A stretch of DNA of 64,000 nt from a candidate division WOR-3 bacterium. GTDB lineage: Bacteria; Hydrothermota; Tepidihabitantia; Tepidihabitantales; Tepidihabitantaceae. The translations under genes and the position numbers were made by a program. Positions 51,465 to 60,962 of the stretch are shown here, piece by piece. The notes beneath the pieces were generated by a model. It searched no databases and had not been told where the DNA came from. It worked only from the letters and a program-made list of their open reading frames with translations. Positions within the stretch are counted from its first letter, which is position 1, and each line of letters starts with the position of its first letter. Where the stretch lies: the NCBI GenBank assembly GCA_013177935.1, contig JABLXZ010000002.1, positions 248,001 through 312,000 on the forward strand, given 5' to 3'.

Positions 51465-53576
51465 CTACGGTAGCCGGACCGTCTTTACACCTGCTCCTTT
51501 TGGGGCACTGGTTGCATAGCGGTAATGGTAGTAGCGGTATTTGTACCGGTAGTAGCCGTAGCGGTGCTTGAGGTTGATGCCGTTTGCCACGACACCGAGG
51601 ATACGGGCTTGTGCCTGGTTGATGAGTTTGCGGGCTTCGGTTAGGGCACGGATGTCGGTTTGGTTCATCCGGGTGACGAGCAGGATGCCATCCGATTTTG
51701 CGGCAAGCGCAACCGCATCGGCAGACACCAGAACCGGTGGTGTGTCAATAACGATGTACTCATACATCTCGGCAAGGCGGTTGAGGAAAGTGGCAAACGC
51801 ACTGGAGGTGAAGAAGTCAACGGGTGAAGGTGGTGTTGTGCCGGCGCAGATGACCGCGGGCGCATCAGGTGCCGGTTTGTACAGGGCTTGCTCCAGCGGC
51901 GTGCCGAGAAGCACTACATCGGTGATACCCGGTTTGCGGTGCCGGCCGAAGTGTTTATGGATTACCGGTTTGCGTAAATCGCAATCAAGAAGGATGGTAT
52001 TTTTGCCGCTACGGGCAAGCGCCAGGGCGAGGTTGGTTGCGACGGTGGACTTGCCTTCGGATGGGCTGGGTGAACTGACGACGATTTTCTGAATTTTCTT
52101 TTCGGCGCCTAAGAACTGGAGGTTGGTGCGGAGGATGCGGAACTGTTCACACACATTTTCGGGCAGTTCGAGGGGCGAAGTTGTGTTGAGCCGGGGGATG
52201 GAACCGATAATCGTCCAGGAACGGCGTTCAAGGTCTTCCGGATGCCGCACAAGCGTGTCAAGTTTGTCAACTACGGTTGTTGTGCCCAGGGCAAAGAGGA
52301 CGCTGAGCATGAGAGCGGTGACCGCATTTCTCAATGGGCTGGGTCGAATTTTTTTACCCGGACCTGGTGCGTCAATCAGTGCTACCGGTGAAAGTCGGCC
52401 CGCTTCCTGGATGCGCGCCTCTTCAAACTTTAACTCAAGAAGGGAATGGACCTGCCGGGCAACTTCAACATCACGGGTAAGGCGGGCGAGTTGACGTTCT
52501 TCTGACGGTAACCGGGCGAGTTCAAAGTCGTAATGGGTGATTGTTTGCGCGAGGGCGTTTGCCTGGGCTTCGAGGCGGGTGATTTCGGTGGTGATGGCGG
52601 CAATCCGGGTTGTAACTTCGGGCAGGGATTGCAGGGCGGTAGGGTTCTGACTGATGCGCAGGGCGGTAAGCTGGCTTTTAAGGTCATCAATCCGCTTGTT
52701 CAGTTCCCGGAGCCGTGGACTGATTGTATCATAACCCTGGACGAGGAGATTGGTTCGTTCGGTTTCCAGGTTGGTAAGCTGGGCAGTGAGCGATGCGAGT
52801 AGGGGCAGTTCGGTGCCTGGGGTGCGGTCGTTGGTTGAGGTTGAGTCAAGATTCTGGAGCAGAGCGAGTTCCTGTCTCAAGCCGGCGAGTTCGGTAGCAT
52901 TTCGCTCATAAAGGGAAAGAACCGCACTCTGCCGCTCAATCAGCGCCTTTGCCTGAGCGGAGAGGTCGGTGTTGCCCGCAGTGCGTTTGTAAATTTCCAG
53001 TGCCTTTTCGGCCGAGTCGAGCCGGGTGCTGATGCCCGCCAGCTGGGTGGCAACGAACTCCCGCACGGCACGGATGTCAGCGCGATTGCGCTCCAAAGTC
53101 CATGCTTGATAGGCGGCAACATAGGCGTTTGCGATGGCGCGTGCCAGTTCCCGGGTGGGCGCGTTGACCGACAGTTTGAGGATGTCGGCGTCGCGAACGG
53201 CACGGACCGAAAGATTGTTGACCAGTTCCAGAACCGGGTCGGTATGAGCATAGCGCTCAAGCTCGGCGCGCTGTTCATCAGGCAGCGTGTCGAGGACGAG
53301 CTGGGCAAGGGTGCGGCTCTTGATGATTTCGATATGGTTGGCAAGGTTGGGACGAGCCGAGAAACTGCCGGCGGCAGGGTTGAAGATAAACTCGGCACCG
53401 GTAGTGCTGGTGGTACGGTTGACAAGGATTGTGGCACTGGACTGGTATATGGGGCGTGCGGTCTGGGTGGTGATGAAAATCAACGCGGCGCTGGCGGTAA
53501 GGAGCAGAAGGAAAAAGCCAAACCGCCGGTTGATGATGTCAAGGTAATAACTGAAACCATGTTCTTCTTTTGCCAT
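51465..53576 (-). CDS. Wzc-type polysaccharide copolymerase and tyrosine autokinase
   Basis: 703 aa. An N-terminal helix (about 20-38), a long periplasmic coiled-coil region and a second helix before the kinase domain give the Wzz/Wzc layout. The kinase has Walker A SPSEGKST (about 505-511), A' ILLDCD (about 528) and B IVIDTPP (about 607). The C-terminal tail has nine tyrosines within residues 673-687, the autophosphorylation cluster. Wzc controls chain length and export of capsule or exopolysaccharide. It is the last gene of the polysaccharide operon. Confidence 0.92.
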   Translation of the reverse strand: MAKEEHGFSYYLDIINRRFGFFLLLLTASAALIFITTQTARPIYQSSATILVNRTTSTTGAEFIFNPAAGSFSARPNLANHIEIIKSRTLAQLVLDTLPDEQRAELERYAHTDPVLELVNNLSVRAVRDADILKLSVNAPTRELARAIANAYVAAYQAWTLERNRADIRAVREFVATQLAGISTRLDSAEKALEIYKRTAGNTDLSAQAKALIERQSAVLSLYERNATELAGLRQELALLQNLDSTSTNDRTPGTELPLLASLTAQLTNLETERTNLLVQGYDTISPRLRELNKRIDDLKSQLTALRISQNPTALQSLPEVTTRIAAITTEITRLEAQANALAQTITHYDFELARLPSEERQLARLTRDVEVARQVHSLLELKFEEARIQEAGRLSPVALIDAPGPGKKIRPSPLRNAVTALMLSVLFALGTTTVVDKLDTLVRHPEDLERRSWTIIGSIPRLNTTSPLELPENVCEQFRILRTNLQFLGAEKKIQKIVVSSPSPSEGKSTVATNLALALARSGKNTILLDCDLRKPVIHKHFGRHRKPGITDVVLLGTPLEQALYKPAPDAPAVICAGTTPPSPVDFFTSSAFATFLNRLAEMYEYIVIDTPPVLVSADAVALAAKSDGILLVTRMNQTDIRALTEARKLINQAQARILGVVANGINLKHRYGYYRYKYRYYHYRYATSAPKGAGVKTVRLP

Positions 53577-53579
53577 TGT

Positions 53580-54710
53580 TTAGACCTCCTGATGTTTTAA
53601 CGCCTTTTGCAGACAATCAACGATAAAATAAATTTGTTCCTTTTTTAATTTACTGTAAAAGGGCAACGCGAGCGTCTGACGGGCAATTTGTTCGGTTACG
53701 GGAAAGGCACCGGGCTTATAGCCGAACCGGCTGCGGTAAAAAGGCAAAAGATGAATGGGCGGAAAATAGGGGGCGCAGCCAATTCCCTGTTCTTCGAGCC
53801 GGGCGATGATTTTCTTACGGTTGAGGTTCGGGTCAAGACGAATGCAGTAAACGAACCAGTGGACAAAAGCACCCGGAGCTACGGTTGGGGTTTTAATCCG
53901 AGGTATTGAGGCGAGGAGCTGGGTGTAAAGGCGGGCAACGCGCTGGCGCCGGTTGAGGATGGTACGAAGACGGCGCAGTTGTGCCCAGCCCAGCGCAGCG
54001 CTCATTTCATCGAGGCGGTAGTTGTAGCCGAGTCGGATGTGGTGAAGCCATTTGCCGTTAAGGGCGTTTCTGCCCTGGTTGGTCATACTGCGACAGAGTT
54101 GACTGAGGCGGCGGTTGTCGGTCAGGAGCATACCACCTTCACCGGTAGTAATCTGTTTGTTGGGATAGAAGGCAAAGGTCGCGATGGTACCGAAGGCGCC
54201 ACACCGTTTTAGACCCTGCGGGGTGCGCAGGGCGCTACCCAGTGCTTCGCAAGCATCTTCAATCAGGAGCAAATTGTGGCGGCAGGCAAGGTCGGTAATG
54301 CGATTCCAGTCGGCGGGATGACCAAAGATGTCAACGGCAAGGATGGCGCGGGTGCGCGGGGTGATGGCTGATTCAATTTGCGCTGGATCGATACAGAGGG
54401 TTTCCGGGTCGATATCGACAAATACCGGTTTCACACCTTCATAGAGCAGGCAGTTGGCTGAGGCGCAGAAGGAAAATGGTGTGGTGATGACTTCGTCGCC
54501 CGGTTTGAGACCAAGGGCGCGAACCGCAAGGTGTAAGGCGGTGGTGCCAGAGCTGGTGGCGACGGCATAGCGGCGTTGGACAAGGCGGGCGAGGCGGTTT
54601 TCGAATCGGGTCGCATAAGGACCGAGTGCCAGCCTGCCGGTTTTGAGAACGGCTTGAACAGTGCGGCGTTCGAGAGAACTGATGTCCGGGGCAGCAAGGG
54701 GGATTTTCAT
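53580..54710 (-). CDS. DegT/DnrJ/EryC1 family sugar aminotransferase
   Basis: 376 aa. The PLP lysine lies in FYPNKQITTGEGG (about 188-200), and the TSSGTTALHLAVRALGL and LIEDACEALG segments are typical. It adds an amino group to a nucleotide-linked keto sugar, such as UDP-4-keto or dTDP-keto forms. Which sugar is unknown; no 4,6-dehydratase lies in the visible operon. The preceding gene overlaps its start by one base and three bases separate it from the kinase gene. Confidence 0.9.
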   Translation of the reverse strand: MKIPLAAPDISSLERRTVQAVLKTGRLALGPYATRFENRLARLVQRRYAVATSSGTTALHLAVRALGLKPGDEVITTPFSFCASANCLLYEGVKPVFVDIDPETLCIDPAQIESAITPRTRAILAVDIFGHPADWNRITDLACRHNLLLIEDACEALGSALRTPQGLKRCGAFGTIATFAFYPNKQITTGEGGMLLTDNRRLSQLCRSMTNQGRNALNGKWLHHIRLGYNYRLDEMSAALGWAQLRRLRTILNRRQRVARLYTQLLASIPRIKTPTVAPGAFVHWFVYCIRLDPNLNRKKIIARLEEQGIGCAPYFPPIHLLPFYRSRFGYKPGAFPVTEQIARQTLALPFYSKLKKEQIYFIVDCLQKALKHQEV

Positions 54711-55660
54711 CAGACCTCCAGAAGAAGCATTGTGACGCCAGTGAGAACAAGTAGCGCATGCCCGAACCAGAAGACAAGCACGGTGCGGCGCGGACCAAGG
54801 GAGGTGGCGGCGAGCAGGTCATAGAGATGGTTGCGGTCGGCGTGGAAAAGCGGCTGGCGCAAATAGAGGCGGCGCAGCGTGACCCAAATAAGGTCAACCA
54901 GCGGTGCACCAAGGAGAAGCAGGAGGGCAAGGGCGGTCCAGATGTCGATAGAGGAGAAGAACCGAGGCGCCGAAGGCGGATTGAACGATAAAAGGGCAAA
55001 TGTAGCAAAGGTCGCACCGAGAAGATGACTACCACCGTCACCGAGGAAAAGGCGGGAGGGCCGCTGAAGGTTAAGAACAAGAAAACCGGTTAGAGTGGCG
55101 GTGAGAAGAAGAAGGGGGAGGAAAATTTCAGCCCGACCCAGAACGCCGTAAATTGTTGCTAACCCCAAAAATGAGATAAGCGCCTCTCCGCCCGCAAGCC
55201 CGTCTAAGCCATCGGCAAGGTTAAAGGCATTAAGCGCCAGAAGGATGTAGGCTATGTTGAAGAAAATAGTGAAAAGCGAGGCGGGTAAGGAGAGTTGGTT
55301 GTGGGTGATGAACAGGAAGGAGATAAACAGGGCAAGAACGATTTGGAGGAGGAATTTGATCCCGGGAACAGTGCGCTGTTTCCAGTAGAAGTCATCACAG
55401 GTGCCGACAAGCAAAGCGATAGTCGCGGGGATGAGAAGCCGTAAAACAGGAACGGTTGGAAAGAAAATTGAGAGGATGAGCAGAGTGCCAGCCCAGGTTA
55501 AGAGTATGCCGATGCCACCGGTGAAGGGTACAGGCTGGCGGTGAATTTTGGCATTTCCCGGATGGTCGCACCAGTTGTGCTGGAGGGCAAAACGCGCAAG
55601 GACCGTATTCAGTAGCAGAGATGCGAAGATAGTAAACAATATGAATAAAACAGGTGTCAT
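54710..55660 (-). CDS. WecA/MraY family undecaprenyl-phosphate sugar-1-phosphate transferase
   Basis: 316 aa with about ten hydrophobic segments. Family motifs are CDDFYWKQRT (DD pair, about 109), FNLADGLDGLAGG (about 144-156), LFLGDGGS (about 204-211) and HADRNHLYD (about 272-280, the HIHH-like loop). It transfers a sugar phosphate from a UDP-sugar to the lipid carrier, starting the repeat unit. The donor is probably UDP-GlcNAc or a related N-acetyl sugar. It starts four bases inside the preceding gene. Confidence 0.92.
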   Translation of the reverse strand: MTPVLFILFTIFASLLLNTVLARFALQHNWCDHPGNAKIHRQPVPFTGGIGILLTWAGTLLILSIFFPTVPVLRLLIPATIALLVGTCDDFYWKQRTVPGIKFLLQIVLALFISFLFITHNQLSLPASLFTIFFNIAYILLALNAFNLADGLDGLAGGEALISFLGLATIYGVLGRAEIFLPLLLLTATLTGFLVLNLQRPSRLFLGDGGSHLLGATFATFALLSFNPPSAPRFFSSIDIWTALALLLLLGAPLVDLIWVTLRRLYLRQPLFHADRNHLYDLLAATSLGPRRTVLVFWFGHALLVLTGVTMLLLEV

Positions 55661-56820
55661 ATTAACTCCCGGGTTGTTTTTAGTGCAGCAGCGAGATAGT
55701 CATTCTCATTCCCGGTTTTTTGTTTTCCGCCTTCTGTATCTGCTGGTCTACTGGTTGAAGAATGGGGTAATTCGCCTGGGGAACGCCAGTAGGTAAGGAG
55801 TGCCCAGAGCGAGCCGAGACCGTAGCCAATGTGGAGGACAGGGTAAGTGATAAGGTATAAAGGAAGTTGAAGGGGAGATGGGGTAGTAAGGGCAGAGAAC
55901 AGAATTAGTAGCAGAAGGTAGCTACCGGCGGTGCTAAGCAGCGGGAGGTGCGCGATGAGGTGGGGAGAGGGTAAATTAAATTTTGAAAGGAATAAGGTAA
56001 GTGGCTTCGGGCAACCGGTGGCGAGGAGCAGGGTTGTGATGAAGATGGCGGGTATGAGATGGCGCAAGGAGAATGGTTTTGAAGCAAATCGAGTGCTGCG
56101 GATGACCCAGTAGCCGTTGGCAAAACTGTTCCGGAACAGGTCAATGAGGCGGGCACGGGCGTAATAGTAGGTTTTTATTGAGGGGACGAGAAGAATTTGT
56201 TCGCCGGCACGGCGCAAGCGGAGGTTAAATTCAATGTCGTGGTTGCGGACAAGGCGGGTGTTGAAGGTGCCGTAGCAGGTAAATACCTCTCGTCGATAAC
56301 CGGGACAGGAGGCTGTGTCAGCGGTGCGGATGGTGCGGAGGTTGCGGCCGATGCGCATCAAAGAGTTGCCGACGCCGAATGGGGAGGCGAGGACACGAGC
56401 GATGGCACGGGCAATTGGGGTGCGGTCTGAAGGCAAAGTGATTGCGACTGAACCAACCGCCGCCCCATTTGTGTTATTGAGAACTCGAACCGCTTCGGAG
56501 ATGTAGTTGGGCGAGTAACGGTTGTGAGCACCAAAGGTAAAGATGATTGCGCCACGGGCGTGGGCGATGCCGATGTTTAGGGCGTAAGGGGTGGTGCGAA
56601 AGGGATTGGAGATAATACGAATGTTGTGCTCCGGATTATTGCGGGCAAACTGCTGGACTAAGGAGATGGTGCCGTCATCAGAAAAGCCATCGACTACTAT
56701 GGTTTCGACGAGATGCGCCGGATAGTCCTGTTCGATGATGGAACGGAGTGTTCTGATGATGGACTTTTTCTCGTTGCGGCAGGGGATGATGATGCTGACC
56801 AGAGGAAGGGGCTTGTTCAT
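55657..56820 (-). CDS. GT2 family glycosyltransferase with membrane helices
   Basis: 387 aa. The GT-A domain opens VSIIIPCRNEKKSIIRTLRS (about 8-27), with VVDGFSDDGT for the first Asp motif. Two to four C-terminal helices (about 245-340) anchor it, as in succinoglycan ExoA-like enzymes. It likely adds one sugar to the lipid-linked repeat unit. The last 40 residues are polar and variable. Confidence 0.88.
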   Translation of the reverse strand: MNKPLPLVSIIIPCRNEKKSIIRTLRSIIEQDYPAHLVETIVVDGFSDDGTISLVQQFARNNPEHNIRIISNPFRTTPYALNIGIAHARGAIIFTFGAHNRYSPNYISEAVRVLNNTNGAAVGSVAITLPSDRTPIARAIARVLASPFGVGNSLMRIGRNLRTIRTADTASCPGYRREVFTCYGTFNTRLVRNHDIEFNLRLRRAGEQILLVPSIKTYYYARARLIDLFRNSFANGYWVIRSTRFASKPFSLRHLIPAIFITTLLLATGCPKPLTLFLSKFNLPSPHLIAHLPLLSTAGSYLLLLILFSALTTPSPLQLPLYLITYPVLHIGYGLGSLWALLTYWRSPGELPHSSTSRPADTEGGKQKTGNENDYLAAALKTTRELI

Positions 56821-57870
56821 TTACTCCTCCCAGGGTTGGTAATTTCCATTAACTGGTTCGCTCTTGAAGCGGATGCCGTAGCGACGGAGAAGGTCACGCA
56901 GTTTTTCGGTTAGGGGTGTGACAGTACCCTGGACTTGGCGTGCCTGGAGGTGGAAGATGGTGGTTTGTGTTCGGTCGGTGAATACGGTGATGGTGTTGTC
57001 ATAATAGGTGATGGCGGTAGTGCCGATTTTGATTGTGAGGGTTTCGGGCTCAAAACGGGATTCCTGTTTGGTGTAGTGGGCAAGGATTTCAGCGGCAACA
57101 GGAAGAAAGTCGCGGAAAAACGCCCGGCGTTCCTCTTCACTTAAGGGGCGGGGAAAAACACTTTCTTTCAGCACGCGACAGGGAACACCAGCAGCAAGAG
57201 CACCGGCAGGAATACTTCTTGTTACGACGGAACCAACGCCAATGACCGTATTGGCGCCGATTGTTACCCCGGGGTTAACTATTGCTCCGGGCAGCCAGCA
57301 GTTGTCGCCAATTGTTACCGGGGCAAAAGCGACCGGAAATCCCTGCAGAACCGACTGGTAAGCACCGTGGGTGTAGATAGCGCTGTTGGTGCCGATTCCG
57401 ACCTCATTGCCAATTGTTACGGGCCGGGCGGTGTTGATAAATGTTCGCATACCGAGGTGGAGCCAGTAGCCGGCGGTCAACTGGGATTGAGGTTCAAAGC
57501 AGGAGCCGCCGCCAATTCTCACATAAGGCCCACACCACAATTCGCGGCCGATTTTTATTCGCCTGCCTTCGATGAGACAGTCCGAACCGATAACACTGTT
57601 TTTCCCGAGTTCCAGTGATTCCTGGACCCGGATGATTACACCGGAAGAGATACGGCAACCCGGGGCAAATTTGATTGAACCGCCGATGATAACAACACCA
57701 GGCTGAATGACGCAACCCATACCAAGTTCCAGTCGGGAACAGCGGATTAAGACTTTTGAAGAGTGGTTAAGGTCTTCTTGTACCGGGATGCCAATCGAGC
57801 ATTTTTCACTGAGGATTAACTCCGGGCAGTCAATCTGGACATCAGAACCGATTTTTACTTCCATATCCAT
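56821..57870 (-). CDS. Left-handed beta-helix acyltransferase with C-terminal extension
   Basis: 349 aa. Hexapeptide repeats run over about 1-235, including a WbbJ/LacA-like end (GDNCWLPGAIVNPGVTIG, GVGSVVTRSIPAGALAAGVP). Residues about 250-349 form an extra alpha/beta domain I cannot place. It follows and overlaps the PIG-L deacetylase by 16 bases, so deacetylation and re-acylation of an amino sugar is plausible. Acetyl, or another acyl, donor is not known. Confidence 0.82.
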   Translation of the reverse strand: MDMEVKIGSDVQIDCPELILSEKCSIGIPVQEDLNHSSKVLIRCSRLELGMGCVIQPGVVIIGGSIKFAPGCRISSGVIIRVQESLELGKNSVIGSDCLIEGRRIKIGRELWCGPYVRIGGGSCFEPQSQLTAGYWLHLGMRTFINTARPVTIGNEVGIGTNSAIYTHGAYQSVLQGFPVAFAPVTIGDNCWLPGAIVNPGVTIGANTVIGVGSVVTRSIPAGALAAGVPCRVLKESVFPRPLSEEERRAFFRDFLPVAAEILAHYTKQESRFEPETLTIKIGTTAITYYDNTITVFTDRTQTTIFHLQARQVQGTVTPLTEKLRDLLRRYGIRFKSEPVNGNYQPWEE

Positions 57871-58490
57871 CGCACCACCTCAAAGGCTTCGGCAAACTGG
57901 ACACCGGCTTGAACGCCCCGAACTCGGGCAAGGCTACGGATAAAATCTTCACTGGTATAGGAGCGGAAGCGTTGCGATTGATAAGAGGCAAGGCTTTCGA
58001 TTTTGCGCTGGATATGACGCTCTTCGAGCGGGACAAAACAGACATGACGAAATGTAAGAGTGTTCATCGGTAGTTCGTAGCCGAGGATAGATGTGTATTT
58101 GAATGCGCGCAAACCTTCTTCAAAAATCACCCGGTGGTCTTGATGAATGTCCGAGGATGCGGGAAGAAACACAAGGTCGGGGTTGAGTTGTTGCCGGCAG
58201 CGGACCAGTTCCTCAAGGATTTCCTGGCGAAATTCCGGGAAGCGGCGAACCCGAAAGTCAAGGAGGCGCCAGTTTTCCGGTCGCACCCCAAGTTTTGTTA
58301 CGGCGGTAAAGCACTCTTTCTTCAATATGTCGGGCGGGAATCCTTTAGGCACCGACTCTTCGCAGGGAGAAAATGCCATATAGTAAACTTCCTTTCCTTC
58401 TTCGATCAGACGGACGATGGTGCCAGAACAACCGAACTCATCGTCGGTGTGGGCACCTAAAACTAAAACACGGTTAAATAATCCATTCAT
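57855..58490 (-). CDS. PIG-L family N-acetylglucosamine deacetylase-like protein
   Basis: 211 aa. The metal site motif AHTDDE (about 13-18) and the distal HQDH (about 116-119) are intact. The family removes acetyl from GlcNAc in GPI, mycothiol or polysaccharide precursors. Context points to a sugar of the polysaccharide or its nucleotide precursor. It overlaps the upstream glycosyltransferase by 17 bases. Confidence 0.9.
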   Translation of the reverse strand: MNGLFNRVLVLGAHTDDEFGCSGTIVRLIEEGKEVYYMAFSPCEESVPKGFPPDILKKECFTAVTKLGVRPENWRLLDFRVRRFPEFRQEILEELVRCRQQLNPDLVFLPASSDIHQDHRVIFEEGLRAFKYTSILGYELPMNTLTFRHVCFVPLEERHIQRKIESLASYQSQRFRSYTSEDFIRSLARVRGVQAGVQFAEAFEVVRWIWK

Positions 58491-59652
58491 AAAGTTTTAA
58501 AAGTTTTTTTTCTTCATTTTGCCAGTTGTAGATTTTATTGACGGCATCTCTGCCGTTTTTCCCCATCTTGCGCGCCTGGTCGGGCTGGGATTTCAGGGTT
58601 GCAAGTACGCGGGCTAACGAGGTGGCGTCGCCCGGTGAAAAGGTTAAACCGCAGGCGCACTCCTGGACAATGGCACGCAAGGGGGGGAAGTCAGGAACGA
58701 CCACAGGTAATCCGGCGCTCATAAACTCAAACATTTTGACCGGTAAGGCAGATTCGTAGCCGAGGACCGGTAAGGAAGGGACAACACCCACATCGCTCTC
58801 TGTGTACCACCTGAAGCAGTCGGGATGGGGCAGAGTGCCAAGGTGTCGGACGCGGGGATATGCGGGATGGGCTTTGATTTTTGCCTCGTAGTCAGGAGAA
58901 ACAAATTTGCCGGCGAGGAGAAGTTCACAATCGGGCAGCTGGATGAGTGCCTCCAGGAGGAGCGTGATACCTCGTTCTGGTGTGAGGACCCGGGCGAGAT
59001 GGACGATACGAAAAGGTCGAGTTGATGGCGTCTTACCTCCATTCTGCGGTTCAGACCGAGAAACCGCGAGCGGTTCCGGATAGTTTTTTACTGTGACGAG
59101 GCGGCGGGCCGAGGTGCGCAGGCGGGATGCGATTGTATCAGTGGCGGTGATGACGGCATCAATGTGGCGAGCGACAAGTTTTTGGTAGGCATTGAATAGT
59201 GAGGCAAGAGGTTGACGACAGAGTTTGGGTAGGTAGGGCTTGTCCAGAAGTTGGCGGTAGTAGTCTTCGTGGATGTCGCATACCACCCTGCGGTTGAGCG
59301 CTTTAAGGAGCAGGGCAAGGGGAAGTAGTTCTGGGTCGTGAAGGTGGTAAAGGTCGGCTTTTGCCTTGAGTGCAAAGAGCAGCAGGCGGAGAGGGGTGAG
59401 GGTAAATCGAGTGAGTCGGGAGCGAGATGGAGGTAGGGTGTAGATGGTAAGAGGAGGATGATGGTGCCGCAGATGGGTAGCAGAATTGGAGGAGAAAGTT
59501 GGTTCGTAGCCGGGCAGGTGCGCTGAACCGTCTTTGATGCCGGCAAGGAGTACCTGATAGCCAGCGCGGAGAAGAGTTCGGGCTTGCCGATGGAAAATTC
59601 TGGTGTCGGTTACCTGATGGCCCGAGGTCAGGATGCAGATGCGGGTTGCCAT
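58474..59652 (-). CDS. GT4 family glycosyltransferase
   Basis: 392 aa. It opens RICILTSGHQVTDTRIFHRQ, and the donor domain has VHLARVLTPERGITLLLEAL and DVGVVPSLPVLGYESALPVKMFEFMSAGLPVV (the E-x7-E region, split). It adds a sugar to the growing repeat unit. The layout resembles WbpY/WbnH-type enzymes, but the linkage cannot be told. It overlaps the polymerase gene's end by 25 bases. Confidence 0.88.
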   Translation of the reverse strand: MATRICILTSGHQVTDTRIFHRQARTLLRAGYQVLLAGIKDGSAHLPGYEPTFSSNSATHLRHHHPPLTIYTLPPSRSRLTRFTLTPLRLLLFALKAKADLYHLHDPELLPLALLLKALNRRVVCDIHEDYYRQLLDKPYLPKLCRQPLASLFNAYQKLVARHIDAVITATDTIASRLRTSARRLVTVKNYPEPLAVSRSEPQNGGKTPSTRPFRIVHLARVLTPERGITLLLEALIQLPDCELLLAGKFVSPDYEAKIKAHPAYPRVRHLGTLPHPDCFRWYTESDVGVVPSLPVLGYESALPVKMFEFMSAGLPVVVPDFPPLRAIVQECACGLTFSPGDATSLARVLATLKSQPDQARKMGKNGRDAVNKIYNWQNEEKKLLKLYEWII

Positions 59653-60962
59653 TTTAATTCACCTGTGGTTGTTTTTGGGGCTACGAGGACCGGTAGGGCA
59701 AGACACAAGCCCAGAGCGGTGAAGAGCAAACGGTTGTCGTTGAGGTCGCCTGAGAACAGGGCGTTGACGAGGAAGTAAACGGTAAGGGCGAAAATTAAGA
59801 GCGTTATCGGCCGGTTGCCGTGCGCAAGACCGGTGATGAGATGACGAATTGGAATAAACAGGAGGAGAGTTATGAGGAGTAAACCGAGGAGTCCCAGTTC
59901 TGCTGCTACTTCTAAAAACAGGTTGTGGGGATAGTCACCCCGCTCGCTTTCGTATAGGTTGAACTCCTGGTCAAAGCCGCCGATGCCGACGCCGGTAAAG
60001 GGGTGTTCGCGGAACATCGCAATTGCCGCTTCGGCGCGAATGACGCGGGTGTGGGCGGTCTGGTCAATTGGTCCGGAAACGGTGTTGCGGATGCGTTTGT
60101 TCATCGTCAAAGCGGCATCCGGGGCAAAGATGGAAGTGATGATGATGATGGCGATAACGGTTGCAGCACCGGTGAGGATAAGTTTTCTGCCTTTTCGAAA
60201 GGAGAAGGCGATTAGGCCGGCGGCGCCAAGGGCGCAGAGTAAGGCGACCAATACCCCGCGTGAGCCCGAGTAAAAGACCCCGTAACCAAGGATGATGTTG
60301 ACAATAAGCATAACGATGCGGACAACAGTGGTTTTCAGGGTGCGCGGCTGGGAACGGAGGGTGAAGTAAAGAGCACCGAGAAAACCAATGCCGATGGTTC
60401 TGCCGGTGGCGATGTGATTGGCGCCAAACGCGGTTAATCCTTCGGACGTGGTTTGGCCGAGCGCAACCATCAGAAGAGCAACGGCGATAAAGGTACTGAG
60501 GAGGCGCAAGAGGTTTTTCTCAGATTGGACTGTTACTATTGGGGCAAACAGGGCGAGGCCGGTCAGGGTCGCGAACCGAATTGTTTTCTCCAGACCATAG
60601 GAGTTGTCACTATCGGCAAAGGCGGAGAGGGTCATTACAACAACGAGACTGAAGAAGGCTAAAAGGAATGGCGCAATAGGGGCACGTGGCAACGTGCCCG
60701 TACCATCATTTGCCTCACGCAATGTGCCCGTACCGTCATTGGGCTCACGGACATTGCGCCAATAGGCGGGAAACGAAAGCGCTGTTCCGGTAATGAGGAT
60801 AACCGCCAGGATAATGGTGATGTCCGGTGCGTGGGGAAACATCGCGGTGAACTGTGATTTGAAGATACCGGAGAGAAGGAACAACGCCAGGCCGATTTCG
60901 GGATAGCGGAGGAGTAAACCGAGTGCAAACAGAGCGAGGATGATGAGGATGAAGGTGTTCAT
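59628..60962 (-). CDS. O-antigen ligase/polymerase (Wzy-like) membrane protein
   Basis: 444 aa from ATG 60962, which makes an ATGA overlap with the flippase stop; a longer in-frame form starts at 60986. About 11 hydrophobic segments are seen, with a GSRG motif after the middle and the periplasmic-loop ERGDYPHNLFLEVAAELG near the C-terminus, the Wzy_C pattern. It polymerises or ligates lipid-linked repeat units at the outer face of the membrane. Residues about 79-100 are a 10-residue tandem repeat (NDGTGTL), encoded by a 30-bp DNA repeat in a loop between helices. Confidence 0.85.
   Translation of the reverse strand: MNTFILIILALFALGLLLRYPEIGLALFLLSGIFKSQFTAMFPHAPDITIILAVILITGTALSFPAYWRNVREPNDGTGTLREANDGTGTLPRAPIAPFLLAFFSLVVVMTLSAFADSDNSYGLEKTIRFATLTGLALFAPIVTVQSEKNLLRLLSTFIAVALLMVALGQTTSEGLTAFGANHIATGRTIGIGFLGALYFTLRSQPRTLKTTVVRIVMLIVNIILGYGVFYSGSRGVLVALLCALGAAGLIAFSFRKGRKLILTGAATVIAIIIITSIFAPDAALTMNKRIRNTVSGPIDQTAHTRVIRAEAAIAMFREHPFTGVGIGGFDQEFNLYESERGDYPHNLFLEVAAELGLLGLLLITLLLFIPIRHLITGLAHGNRPITLLIFALTVYFLVNALFSGDLNDNRLLFTALGLCLALPVLVAPKTTTGELKWQPASAS
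60681..60750. repeat. 30-bp in-frame tandem repeat in the Wzy-like gene
   Basis: Units 60691-60720 and 60721-60750 agree at 25 of 30 positions (GTGCCCGTACC, TCATT, CTCACG). A hairpin GGCACGT-ggca-ACGTGCC (60681-60698) opens it. It is not the C-rich repeat family, but shares the 30-bp, frame-preserving period. Confidence 0.7.
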
